A stretch of DNA of 64,000 bases from Lacrimispora sphenoides (GCF_900105215.1 NZ_FOIP01000001.1:2482501-2546500); one strand, 5' to 3'. Counted from the stretch's first letter, positions 47,281 to 55,560 are shown. The notes: a model not told the origin generated them from the sequence alone. Numbers and translations are program-made.

Positions 47281-47628
47281 ATGACAGTAAGAGATGTAAG
47301 AGATAAACTGGGTGCCAAGGTGCTTGCAGGAGAGGACCACCTGGATGAGGAGGTAAAAAGTGCCTGCGGTTCTGACATGATGAGCGATGTGCTGGCGTTT
47401 TCCAAGGATCATTCGGTTCTTCTTACGGGACTATGCAACCCTCAGGTAATCCGTACGGCGGAGATGCTTGACATTGTCTGTATTGTATTTGTCAGAGGCA
47501 AGAAGCCGGATGAGTCCATGCTTTTGATGGCAGAGGAGCGGGGAATCATTATCCTGTCTACCGGGCATCGTATGTTCTCGGCCTGCGGCCTGCTTTATGA
47601 GGCAGGGCTTCACGGAGGTGCGATCTGA
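47281..47628 (+). CDS. DRTGG-domain protein (first)
   Basis: 115 residues, essentially one DRTGG-type domain (MTVRDVRDKLGAKVLAGED, VLLTGLCNPQVIRTAEM, IIILSTGHRMFSACGLLYEAG). DRTGG domains accompany CBS or phosphotransacetylase proteins and probably bind a ligand or nucleotide. The ATG follows AAGGGGAG. The stop overlaps the next start as TGATG. First gene of the operon divergent from hydCBA. Confidence 0.82.
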   Translation: MTVRDVRDKLGAKVLAGEDHLDEEVKSACGSDMMSDVLAFSKDHSVLLTGLCNPQVIRTAEMLDIVCIVFVRGKKPDESMLLMAEERGIIILSTGHRMFSACGLLYEAGLHGGAI

Positions 47629-48050
47629 TGACGGATATGATAACGTTTCACTACAGGATTTCACCTGATGATTTTACAAGAGCAGGGGAAGCCAGCAGTG
47701 ATGTGAAAAGCAAGCTGAAAAAGATGGGGGTCACCCCGGAAGCGGTGCGCAAGGTTGCAATTGCCATGTATGAAGGGGAGATCAATATGGTGATCCACGC
47801 GCAGGGGGGAGAGATAACCGTTAACATAACTACGGACAGGATCGAGATGATACTGGCTGATGTGGGTCCGGGAATACCAGATGTCGGACTGGCCATGCAG
47901 GCAGGATATTCCACTGCGCCGGATGCAGTGCGTTCCCTGGGCTTTGGAGCCGGAATGGGGCTTCCGAATATGAAAAAGTATTCGGATGAGATGGAGATCG
48001 ATACGGTAATAGGAAAAGGAACGACCATTCGTATGATGGTGAATATATAG
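47628..48050 (+). CDS. Anti-sigma-factor-like (RsbW-type) ATPase
   Basis: 140 residues. HATPase fold with N box MYEGEINMVIHA, G1 ADVGPGIPD and G2 GFGAGMGLPNMKK. This is the RsbW/SpoIIAB group of serine-kinase anti-sigma factors. Its place in a hydrogenase-sensor operon suggests a signalling partner of the SpoIIE-type phosphatase or of the DRTGG proteins. No STAS antagonist protein is present nearby. Confidence 0.83.
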   Translation: MTDMITFHYRISPDDFTRAGEASSDVKSKLKKMGVTPEAVRKVAIAMYEGEINMVIHAQGGEITVNITTDRIEMILADVGPGIPDVGLAMQAGYSTAPDAVRSLGFGAGMGLPNMKKYSDEMEIDTVIGKGTTIRMMVNI

Positions 48051-48068
48051 GAAGCTGGGCGATAATGT

Positions 48069-48118
48069 GGAAACACCCTTCAGGGGTATACCTTTATGCT
48101 CAGAAGACGTGGGCGAAA
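48069..48118 (+). repeat. ~50-bp imperfect repeat, copy 1
   Basis: Runs GGAAACACCCTTCAGGGGTA, TACCTTTATGCTC and then GTGGGCGAAA. Similar copies at 48122-48170 and 50699-50752. See finding. Confidence 0.65.
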
Positions 48119-48121
48119 CGC

Positions 48122-48170
48122 GGAAACATCTTTCGGTATACTTTTATGCCCAAAGGCTGTGGGCGATAAA
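48122..48170 (+). repeat. ~50-bp imperfect repeat, copy 2
   Basis: GGAAACATCTTTCGGTATAC, TTTTATGCCC, then GTGGGCGATAAA. In tandem with copy 1, immediately upstream of the hydrogenase-like sensor gene. Confidence 0.65.
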
Positions 48171-48189
48171 GAGGAAATGAGGTAAAAAG

Positions 48190-49602
48190 GTGGATAAATT
48201 TTATCATTCAGTAAGACTTGATGAAGAGCTTTGCATGGGGTGTATCAATTGTATCAAACGGTGCCCTACTCAGGCCATCAGGGTGAGAAACGGCAAGGCA
48301 CAGATCAACAGTAAATTCTGCATTGACTGCGGGGAGTGCATCCGGGTATGTCCTCACCATGCAAAACATGCTACATATGACAAGCTGGAGGCTCTTAAAC
48401 AGTATGAATATACGGTGGCATTGCCGCCGCCATCCCTATACAGCCAGTTTAACAATCTGGATGATGTGAATATCGTCTTAAATGCTCTTCTTATGATGGG
48501 GTTTGATGATGTATTTGAAGTAAGTGCGGCGGCGGAGCTGGTAAGCGAGGCTACCAGGGAATATTTAAGTGAAAATCCGGACAAGCTTCCGGCCATCAGC
48601 ACCGCCTGTCCTTCCGTGGTGCGGCTCATAAGAGTCAAGTTCCCAAACTTAATCCCAAACCTTCTGCCATTAAATCCTCCGGTGGAGGTGGCAGCCATCC
48701 TTGCAGCCCAAAAGGCAATGGAAAAAACCGGACTTGAGAGGGATAAGATCGGAATCATATTCATCTCCCCCTGTCCATCCAAGGTGACCTATGTGAAATC
48801 CCCTCTGGGAACGGAACGCAGTGAAGTGAATAAGGTGCTTGCCATAAAGGACTTATATCCCCAGCTTTTATCCTGTATGAAGGCGGTTGGAGATGATCCG
48901 CCTGAAATTGGGACTTCAGGTAAAATCGGAGTCAGCTGGGGGCGCAGCGGAGGAGAGGCAAGCGGCCTCTTTACCGAGGATTACCTGGCAGCAGATGGCA
49001 TTGAGAATGTCATAAGGGTCCTGGAAGATATGGAGGATCAGAAATTCACGAACCTGAAATTTGTAGAGCTCAGTGCCTGCAACGGCGGCTGCGTGGGCGG
49101 CGTGCTCACGGTAGAAAATCCATATGTAGCGGAGGTAAAGCTCAAACGGCTTCGAAAGTACATGCCTGTGGCAAGGAGCCATATGCAGGCGGGAGCAGAG
49201 GAACTTGTAAAGTGGACCAAGGAGGTTCACTATGAGCCGGTGTTTAATTTAGGCGAAACCATGATGGAAAGCTTTGCAAGGCTTAATCAGGTGGAACGGC
49301 TTTTAAAGAAGCTTCCCGGCTTAGACTGCGGTTCCTGCGGTGCGCCTACCTGCAAAGCCCTGGCCGAGGACATTGTGCGTGGAGAAGCAGTGGAATCCGA
49401 CTGCGTTTATTTCCTCCGGGACAATGTGCATAAGCTGGCGGAGGAAGTTTCCAGGCTGGCGGCCGATATTGTGGAAGGCGACAGAGACAGCTATGAGAAA
49501 TTCAAGGTCATGACAAAATATATCGAGAGAATTTCTGATGAAATGACTCAGCTTGACAGAAAAGAAGGGAGGAAGCGCAATGACAGTAAGAGAACTGATT
49601 GA
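48190..49602 (+). CDS. Degenerate [FeFe]-hydrogenase-like sensor protein (group C/D-like)
   Basis: 470 residues. Two ferredoxin clusters (CMGCINCIKRCPT, CIDCGECIRVCPH), then a hydrogenase-fold domain whose motifs are STACPSV, ISPCPSKV and LSACNGGCVGG. The first Cys of the usual CC pair in L1 is Ala and the Met of L2 is Ser. A four-Cys Fe-S domain (LDCGSCGAPTC) and a helical tail follow, with no PAS domain. These changes fit a sensory rather than catalytic role. GTG start. It overlaps the second DRTGG gene by 23 bases. Confidence 0.86.
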   Translation: MDKFYHSVRLDEELCMGCINCIKRCPTQAIRVRNGKAQINSKFCIDCGECIRVCPHHAKHATYDKLEALKQYEYTVALPPPSLYSQFNNLDDVNIVLNALLMMGFDDVFEVSAAAELVSEATREYLSENPDKLPAISTACPSVVRLIRVKFPNLIPNLLPLNPPVEVAAILAAQKAMEKTGLERDKIGIIFISPCPSKVTYVKSPLGTERSEVNKVLAIKDLYPQLLSCMKAVGDDPPEIGTSGKIGVSWGRSGGEASGLFTEDYLAADGIENVIRVLEDMEDQKFTNLKFVELSACNGGCVGGVLTVENPYVAEVKLKRLRKYMPVARSHMQAGAEELVKWTKEVHYEPVFNLGETMMESFARLNQVERLLKKLPGLDCGSCGAPTCKALAEDIVRGEAVESDCVYFLRDNVHKLAEEVSRLAADIVEGDRDSYEKFKVMTKYIERISDEMTQLDRKEGRKRNDSKRTD

Positions 49603-49930
49603 CAGCAATTTATTTGATGTAATCAATGAAGGAGAAGAGCTTGACCGTGAGATTAAAAAGCCGTTTTGCTGTGATTTATTGAGTATTGCAATGGGAAGAG
49701 CGGCAGAGGGGTGCGCATGGGTAACGGTGATGGGAAATGTAAATACCCTTGCGGTAGCCTCACTTGCCGACGCTGCCTGCGTAGTCATGGCAGAGGGAAC
49801 TGCTCTTGACGAAGCGGCTGTGAAAAAGGCGGCGGACCAGGAGATCACGGTTTTAAAAACAGAGCTGCCTATCTTTGACGCCGCCCTGCTGATCTATCAA
49901 AGGCTGCCCCATGATGAACTTAACCTATGA
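49580..49930 (+). CDS. DRTGG-domain protein (second)
   Basis: 116 residues (MTVRELIDSNLFDVINEGEE, VASLADAACVVMAEGTALD, ITVLKTELPIFDAALLIYQR). Paralogue of the first DRTGG protein, with which it brackets the ATPase and sensor genes. ATG after GGGAGGAAG. It overlaps both neighbours, showing tight translational coupling. Confidence 0.8.
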   Translation: MTVRELIDSNLFDVINEGEELDREIKKPFCCDLLSIAMGRAAEGCAWVTVMGNVNTLAVASLADAACVVMAEGTALDEAAVKKAADQEITVLKTELPIFDAALLIYQRLPHDELNL

Positions 49931-50627
49931 CCTTCACATCCATTCCTGCTTATCACCGTGCGGGGATGATGATATGACGCCGGCAAATATTGTGGGGATG
50001 GCTGCCTTAAAGGGGCTTGACGTGATCGCGGTGACAGATCATAATTCCTGTAAAAATTGTCCGGCTGTGTTACATTTTGCAAGGGAATATGGGATTGTGG
50101 CTTTGCCGGGAATGGAAGTCTGTACATCGGAGGAGGTACATGCAGTATGCCTGTTTGACCATCTTGATAAGGCTATGGAGTTTGATGAGTACGTGTATGA
50201 ACGGTTGATGGCATTTCCAAACAATGAGGAAATATTTGGAAAGCAGCAGATATATAATAAGGAAGATGTCCTATGGGGAACAGTGCCCAATCTTCTCATT
50301 AACAGTGTGGACATCTCTTTTGACCAGTTGTGGGGCCTGGTCCGGTCCTATGGAGGCGTCATGTTCCCGGCCCATATCGATAAGTCTGCCAACAGCCTGC
50401 TCTCAAATTTAGGCTTTGTGCCTCCTGACAGTCAGTTCGCAACGGCGGAGGTAAAGGACCTTACAAGGCTTCATGAGCTTAGGAAAAAGAACCCTTATCT
50501 GGAGGGCTGCCGGATCATCAGCAATTCCGATGCACATTATCTGGAGGACATTCATGAGCCAAGGTTAACGATCGAAGCGGAGGAAAAAAGCATGGAAGCA
50601 GTGGTCCGTGCGCTCCTGCACCACTAA
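49911..50627 (+). CDS. PHP-domain metal-dependent phosphoesterase
   Basis: 238 residues. PHP motifs: DLHIHSCLSPCG, AVTDHNSCKN, PGMEVCTSEEVHAVCLF, FPAHIDKS and ISNSDAHY, giving a full set of His/Asp/Glu metal ligands. Family members hydrolyse phosphoesters of nucleotides or histidinol phosphate. In this operon it could turn over a nucleotide signal, which is inference. Last gene of the sensor operon. Confidence 0.88.
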   Translation: MMNLTYDLHIHSCLSPCGDDDMTPANIVGMAALKGLDVIAVTDHNSCKNCPAVLHFAREYGIVALPGMEVCTSEEVHAVCLFDHLDKAMEFDEYVYERLMAFPNNEEIFGKQQIYNKEDVLWGTVPNLLINSVDISFDQLWGLVRSYGGVMFPAHIDKSANSLLSNLGFVPPDSQFATAEVKDLTRLHELRKKNPYLEGCRIISNSDAHYLEDIHEPRLTIEAEEKSMEAVVRALLHH

Positions 50628-50698
50628 GACTTTTTATTTAAGTTTGGAAATTTTCTTCCAATTTCCTCCTATTTCCTGTATAGTAGTGGTTAGTAACA

Positions 50699-50752
50699 GG
50701 AAAACACCCTGCAGGTAGTATACCTGTATGTCCGGAAAGCACGGGCAAAAAG
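50699..50752 (+). repeat. ~50-bp imperfect repeat, copy 3
   Basis: GGAAAACACCCTGCAGG, GTATACCTGTATGTCC, then CACGGGCAAAAA. It sits just before the polysaccharide deacetylase gene, about 2.6 kb from the tandem copies. Confidence 0.6.
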
Positions 50753-50773
50753 AGGGGAAAGGAGAGATGTAAC

Positions 50774-51730
50774 ATGAAAAAACTATTACAATTGGGCTTC
50801 GGTCTGATGACCGTTGCACTTGTGACAGCGTTCGTACCAGCAACACCGTTTTCTTCCATGGCGGATGAAACAGCATCGGGCCAGGAGGCATCGGAAGTAC
50901 GAAATGACTGGATAGATGAAAACCTGGGACCAGGTGTGGCCAGGTGGGTAGATGGGAATGGTAATATTTCAGAACAACCGGGAAAGCATACGGAAGAGGA
51001 AGCCGGTGGCGAGAGCCAGAGCAGCGCAGAGGGCCAGGATTTAAATGCCGGGTCTGCAGCAGAAGGGCAGCAGGAGGCCGATACACAGGAGAGCCAGGAA
51101 CAGGCAGCAGGACGCCAGATAGACCCTAAAAGGCCGATGGTGGCTCTGACCTTTGATGACGGACCGTTTGCACCCGTAGGAAATCAGATTATGGATTGTC
51201 TGGCACAGTACGGCGGAAAAGCCACGTTTTTCGTGGTGGGAAACCGTGTTTCTTCTTATGGGGCAGAACTGCAGCGCATGGTTGCGGAAGGACATGAAAT
51301 CGGCAATCACACATATGAGCATAAAAATCTGACCAAGTTAAGCGGAACCCAGATCCAGAGCCAGATAAACCAATGCAATGATGCGGTACAAGCTGCCTGC
51401 GGCGTCAGACCTTCCCTGGTAAGACCGCCGGGAGGAGCAAAAAACGGTACGGTCCTTGCAAATGTACAAGCTCCCGTGATTATGTGGAGTATTGATACAA
51501 GGGACTGGAAGACGCGAAATGCCGGTAAAACGGTAAATGCGGTAATGAGCCAGGTACGGGATGGGGACATCGTTCTGATGCATGAGCTTTATTCTCAGAC
51601 CGGAGCAGCAGCTCTTGAAATGATCCCCAGACTTACAGAGGCAGGCTACCAGCTGGTTACGGTAAGTGAGATGGCCGCGCTCCGGGGAGGAGCTGCCCCG
51701 GGCGGAGTTTATTTTCACTTTTATCCATAA
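50774..51730 (+). CDS. Secreted polysaccharide deacetylase (NodB domain)
   Basis: 318 residues. Signal peptide (KKLLQLGFGLMTVALVTAFV), an acidic Gln/Glu/Ser-rich linker (about 35-115), then a NodB domain with VALTFDDGP, the zinc His pair in HEIGNHTYEH, RPPGG and DTRDW. The final motif reads LMHELYS, with Glu where Asp is common after His. It probably de-N-acetylates peptidoglycan or related glycans outside the cell. ATG after AAGGAGAG. Confidence 0.9.
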   Translation: MKKLLQLGFGLMTVALVTAFVPATPFSSMADETASGQEASEVRNDWIDENLGPGVARWVDGNGNISEQPGKHTEEEAGGESQSSAEGQDLNAGSAAEGQQEADTQESQEQAAGRQIDPKRPMVALTFDDGPFAPVGNQIMDCLAQYGGKATFFVVGNRVSSYGAELQRMVAEGHEIGNHTYEHKNLTKLSGTQIQSQINQCNDAVQAACGVRPSLVRPPGGAKNGTVLANVQAPVIMWSIDTRDWKTRNAGKTVNAVMSQVRDGDIVLMHELYSQTGAAALEMIPRLTEAGYQLVTVSEMAALRGGAAPGGVYFHFYP

Positions 51731-51770
51731 AGGATGAAGAAAGTGTACAGAATCTAATAAGGAACGGAAA

Positions 51771-51810
51771 GTGTTTGAGCCTCTCATTGCTGGGGGCTCA
51801 AACTTTTTTA
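51771..51810 (+). terminator. Terminator after the polysaccharide deacetylase
   Basis: GTTTGAGCC and GGCTCAAAC form a 9-bp stem followed by six T residues. Confidence 0.9.
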
Positions 51811-51985
51811 TTTGCGCTGACTGCTATCATCATGCCCAATATAACCTCATCATGTGGCAAAGCGGATAGCGAATATCCGATTGATCATTGTAAAATCCAC
51901 CAGGTTATCAGTAAGATGAATAAAGGGAGTATGGGAGAATCAAGTTTTGGCAATAGTTTGAAAAACTATATTTTAAAAATACCTA

Positions 51986-52014
51986 TTGACAAATAATCAG
52001 AATAATTGTATTCT
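51986..52014 (+). promoter_or_regulatory. Promoter of the YtrA-type operon
   Basis: TTGACA (51986-51991), 17-base spacer, TATTCT (52009-52014). Confidence 0.75.
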
Positions 52015-52035
52015 TGTATTAAGGCATTAGTACAA
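52014..52035. promoter_or_regulatory. Inverted repeat, candidate operator of the GntR/YtrA regulator
   Basis: TTGTATTA and TAGTACAA flank a 6-base centre, overlapping the -10 and start of transcription. The pattern GTAnTA-N6-TAnTAC resembles YtrA-subfamily operators. Several further ATACAATG/TACAAT copies follow to 52090. Confidence 0.65.
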
Positions 52036-52104
52036 CAATACAATGGTACAATAATCCTTAACATTACAATACAATGATACAGCAATACAAAAGGAGGCAG
52101 TATT

Positions 52105-52479
52105 ATGATCTGGAAACTGACCGATGACCGGCCGATCTGGATACAACTTGTCGAACAGCTCACTTTGCGCATCGTGTCCGGCTTATATGCACCTGGCTCG
52201 GCTGTGCCAACTGTACGCGCGCTGGCCAGTGAGGCGGGGGTCAACCCGAATACAATGCAGCGTGCACTGGCGGAGCTGGAAAGCAGGGGGTTAGTAGAAA
52301 CCCGCCGCACAGCTGGACGGATCGTTACTGAGGATCTGTCACTCATCCACAACGTGCGGAAGGAGCTAGCCTATGCGCGGATGGATGAATTTCTTGCGTC
52401 CATGCGTGCCCTGGGCTACACCGATGAACAAATCCGCGAGCTGTTTGCCGCGTGGGATAAAAAGGAGGAACATGTATGA
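52105..52479 (+). CDS. GntR-family regulator, YtrA subfamily
   Basis: 124 residues. N-terminal winged helix (PIWIQLVEQLTLRIVSGLY, ALASEAGVNPNTMQRALAEL), then only a short ~45-residue tail, as in YtrA regulators lacking a ligand domain. It typically represses the ABC transporter genes that follow. ATG after AAGGAGG; the stop overlaps the ATPase start (ATGA). Confidence 0.92.
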   Translation: MIWKLTDDRPIWIQLVEQLTLRIVSGLYAPGSAVPTVRALASEAGVNPNTMQRALAELESRGLVETRRTAGRIVTEDLSLIHNVRKELAYARMDEFLASMRALGYTDEQIRELFAAWDKKEEHV

Positions 52480-53183
52480 ATCAGGAACTTATCACTGCGC
52501 GTGGTCTGACTAAGAATTATGGAACAAAGCCCGCGCTTGACCATATTGATTTAACGGTAGGCCGCGGCCGCATCGTAGGTCTTCTGGGCCCAAACGGCTC
52601 AGGCAAGACCACCTTTATTAAGCTTTTGTGCGGACTCTTACAGCCCACCTCCGGTACGCTGGAGGTAAACGGCAATGCGCCAGGCGTGGAAACCAAGTCA
52701 GTCATCTCTTACCTGCCGGACCGCATGTACTTTGCCGACTGGATGAGGGCCAGCGACTTAACAGACTTCTTCGCCGACTTTTATGTGGATTTTGACCGCC
52801 CAAAGGCAATGGAGATGTTCTCGGCTCTTGGCATTCAGCCGAATGACCGGCTTAAAACCATGTCAAAGGGTACCAAAGAAAAGGTGCAGCTTGCGCTTAT
52901 TATGAGCCGTAAGGCGCAGCTTTATCTGCTTGACGAACCGATCGGCGGGGTTGACCCGGCAGCACGTGACTTTATCTTGAACACGATTCTGACCAACTAT
53001 AACGAAAATGGCACGGTCATGTTGTCCACGCATCTTATTTCTGATATCGAGCGCGTGTTGGATGAGGCCATTTTCCTGCAAAACGGCAAGGTTGTCCGCC
53101 ATGATACCGTGGATAACATCCGTGAGCAGGAAGGCAAGTCAGTCGATCAGCTGTTCCGCGAAATCTTCGCGTATAGCAGTTAG
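52476..53183 (+). CDS. ABC transporter ATP-binding protein (YtrB-like)
   Basis: 235 residues. Walker A GPNGSGKTT, Walker B QLYLLDEPIGGVD, H-loop MLSTHLISD. The signature is degenerate, reading MSKGTKEKV instead of LSGGQ, which is usual in this subfamily. Translationally coupled to the regulator. Partner of the membrane protein encoded next. Confidence 0.92.
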   Translation: MNQELITARGLTKNYGTKPALDHIDLTVGRGRIVGLLGPNGSGKTTFIKLLCGLLQPTSGTLEVNGNAPGVETKSVISYLPDRMYFADWMRASDLTDFFADFYVDFDRPKAMEMFSALGIQPNDRLKTMSKGTKEKVQLALIMSRKAQLYLLDEPIGGVDPAARDFILNTILTNYNENGTVMLSTHLISDIERVLDEAIFLQNGKVVRHDTVDNIREQEGKSVDQLFREIFAYSS

Positions 53184-53200
53184 AATAAGGAGGAAATAAG

Positions 53201-54073
53201 ATGTTTGGCAAACTTTGCAAATATGAATTTAAATCCATTGGGCGCACGCTTGTGCCTATTTACCTGGCGATTATCGCCATATCCATTCTCAATGCATTTA
53301 TGGGCTTAGGCTCGCTGGCCAACGGTTATTATAACGGCCTGATGTCTGGTTTAAGCTTTGGCCGCGGCCTTCTCAGCCTGATCCAGACGCTCTCCATCAT
53401 CGCCTATTTCGGCGTTCTGGTTGCAATGAGTGTCCTGACGCTGATCGTTGTTATTCAGCGGTTTTATAAGGGCCTTCTGTGCGATGAAGGTTACCTGATG
53501 TTTACCCTGCCGGTGAAGCCCTGGCAGCTGATCGCAGCAAAGGGCGTGGTGGCATTTGTGATGTCGCTGGCCAGCTCCCTGGTGGCTTTTGCATCTATTT
53601 TTATTCTGGTGCTGGGCACTGCAGGTACTGCCAAAGTTTTTACAGCAATTACCGATCCCCAGTTATGGAATGCCATCAGCCGCGCGATTGCTCATGTATC
53701 GTCCTGGCCGCTTCTGGTGTTTGAGGTGATTGTTCTGATCATCGTCAGTGGACTGGTCCAGCTTTACCACATATACTTTTCTATGGCACTTGGCCATCTG
53801 GCCAGCAAAAACCGCGTGATGATGTCCGTTATCGCCTTTATTGCAATATCTATGCTGTTTAGCTTTATCAACGGCCTTGCAATGATCATTCTGGGAAACG
53901 TACCGTCCTTTCAATCGTTCTTCCGCATGATTGAAACGATGCCTGATACACAAGGGATTTCCCTGGTCATGCACTTAACCTTCATTGGTTCGGTTATTTA
54001 CAACGCAATTCAGCTTGCGATATTCTTTTTCGGCACTGAGCGTATCTTGTCCAAGCGTCTTAATCTGGAATAA
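53201..54073 (+). CDS. ABC transporter membrane protein
   Basis: 290 residues with about six hydrophobic segments. N-terminal FGKLCKYEFKSIGR is typical of ABC-2-type permeases. ATG after AAGGAGGAAATA. Probably works with the preceding ATPase in resistance to or signalling of cell-envelope stress, as in YtrA-regulated operons; substrate unknown. Confidence 0.88.
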   Translation: MFGKLCKYEFKSIGRTLVPIYLAIIAISILNAFMGLGSLANGYYNGLMSGLSFGRGLLSLIQTLSIIAYFGVLVAMSVLTLIVVIQRFYKGLLCDEGYLMFTLPVKPWQLIAAKGVVAFVMSLASSLVAFASIFILVLGTAGTAKVFTAITDPQLWNAISRAIAHVSSWPLLVFEVIVLIIVSGLVQLYHIYFSMALGHLASKNRVMMSVIAFIAISMLFSFINGLAMIILGNVPSFQSFFRMIETMPDTQGISLVMHLTFIGSVIYNAIQLAIFFFGTERILSKRLNLE

Positions 54074-54111
54074 AGTATAAAACAAGGCTTATAAACCAAT
54101 CAAAAAATGAT

Positions 54112-54155
54112 GCCTCGCAATTGATGATAGATTAATTAATTGCGAGGTATTTTTT
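54112..54155 (+). terminator. Terminator of the YtrA-type operon
   Basis: CCTCGCAATT and AATTGCGAGG form a 10-bp stem followed, after TA, by six T residues. Confidence 0.88.
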
Positions 54156-54239
54156 AAAATTGGAATCCCAGACCATATCTTTACTTCTCTGTTTACAAGT
54201 GTTGTTATAACAGTTATAATAGGGCAAACGGAGGAAATA

Positions 54240-54293
54240 ATGGAAGATTCTGCCACTAAAAAGCTGCTGTCCAGACCGGAGACTGGCAGTTAA
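54240..54293 (+). CDS. Possible 17-residue leader peptide or gene remnant
   Basis: ATG with GGAGG five bases upstream opens an 18-codon frame (MEDSATKKLLSRPETGS) that stops 67 bases before the aldo/keto reductase. The strong ribosome-binding site is the only support. It may be translated, or be the decayed start of a lost gene. Confidence 0.3.
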   Translation: MEDSATKKLLSRPETGS

Positions 54294-54360
54294 AGACATA
54301 GGAGAAGGCGGATAAATTACGGGGCAAAAATTAAAAGATATATGTTCAGGAGGGAATAAG

Positions 54361-55500
54361 ATGGAATACAGAGAGGTCGGAAAAACCGGCAAGCATGCAA
54401 GTATTATTGGCCTTGGCTGCGAACACCTTGACGGCAAGCCATACGAGCAGGTGAAGGAGACGATTGATGCCGCACTTGAGTATGGCGTTAATCTCATGGA
54501 TGTTTTTATGCCAGGCACGGAAGTGCGTGAAAACATCGCAAAAGCACTGGGCAGTAAGCGGGATCAGGTGATGTTGCAGGGGCATATCGGATCCACGAAT
54601 GTAAATATGCAGTACGATATCAGCCGGGATATGCCTGTGGTCAAGCAGTATTTTGAAGAACTGCTGCGGGTCTTCGGCTACATAGATTTTGGCATGATGT
54701 TTTTTATTGATTCGGAGCAGGACTATAAAAATGTTTTCGAGACAGATTTTGTTACATATGTGGAGCGTCTAAAACAACAAGGGGACATCCGGCACATTGG
54801 CTTTAGCTCCCATAACCCAGAAACTGCTATGAAGGTCATTGAGACAGGAGTGCCGGAGATGATGATGTTCAGCATTAATCCTGCATTTGATATGCTCTCA
54901 TCGAAAGCGAGTATTTTCGATTGTCTTGATAATGGCTTCCAGGCAGGGGCTTATAACGGAATTGATCCCAAACGTGCGGAATTATACAAGCTGTGTACAC
55001 AAAAACAAGTTGGTATTACTGTGATGAAAACCTTTGGCGGCGGCAAACTGCTTTCGCCGGAACATACGCCTTACAGCAGGCCGATGACTTCGCAGCAGTG
55101 CGTCCATTATGCACTCTCAAGGCCGTCGGTTGCCAGTGTCCTGACTGGCTGTAAAACCCGGGCTGAAATGAAGGATACCATGAGTTACCTTTCGGCATCT
55201 GACTCAGAAAAGGATTACACATGGATTTATAACGAAGTACATAGTGCTTTTGATGGAAACTGCGTGTACTGCGGACATTGCCAGCCATGTCCCTCTGAAA
55301 TAGATATTGCCGCTGTCAACAAATATTTAGACATCGCACGGCTGGATAAAGAAGCAATCCCACCATCCATACGTTCCCATTATCAAAGCCTGTCTCATGG
55401 CGGAGATGAGTGCATTGCTTGTGGCAGCTGCGAAAGCCGTTGTCCGTTTGGGGTACCGATCATTAAAAATATGATAGAAGCTGATTCGCTGCTTGGCTGA
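54361..55500 (+). CDS. Aldo/keto reductase with C-terminal [4Fe-4S] clusters
   Basis: 379 residues. Aldo/keto reductase barrel (EYREVGKTGKHASIIGLGCEH, RHIGFSSHNPETAMKVI, GITVMKTFGGGKLL), then a ferredoxin-like tail with CVYCGHCQPCP and CIACGSCESRCPFGV. This is a common anaerobe fusion. Catalytic residues differ from classic AKRs: VNLMDVFMPG stands at the usual Asp/Tyr segment, so activity may be unusual. Substrate unknown. ATG after CAGGAGGG. Confidence 0.9.
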   Translation: MEYREVGKTGKHASIIGLGCEHLDGKPYEQVKETIDAALEYGVNLMDVFMPGTEVRENIAKALGSKRDQVMLQGHIGSTNVNMQYDISRDMPVVKQYFEELLRVFGYIDFGMMFFIDSEQDYKNVFETDFVTYVERLKQQGDIRHIGFSSHNPETAMKVIETGVPEMMMFSINPAFDMLSSKASIFDCLDNGFQAGAYNGIDPKRAELYKLCTQKQVGITVMKTFGGGKLLSPEHTPYSRPMTSQQCVHYALSRPSVASVLTGCKTRAEMKDTMSYLSASDSEKDYTWIYNEVHSAFDGNCVYCGHCQPCPSEIDIAAVNKYLDIARLDKEAIPPSIRSHYQSLSHGGDECIACGSCESRCPFGVPIIKNMIEADSLLG

Positions 55501-55520
55501 AGGATGGAATGAATGAGCAG

Positions 55521-55560
55521 AAGAGGGTGCCCCAAATTACTTTTTGGGCACCCTCTTTTA
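55521..55560. terminator. Bidirectional terminator after the aldo/keto reductase
   Basis: AAGAGGGTGCCC and GGGCACCCTCTT form a 12-bp stem, with T residues after it. It may also help terminate the convergent methyltransferase gene. Confidence 0.9.

Noticed and set aside
51775..51996. 73-codon plus-strand frame after the polysaccharide deacetylase
   Set aside because: It starts inside the terminator hairpin, has no ribosome-binding site and runs into the next promoter.
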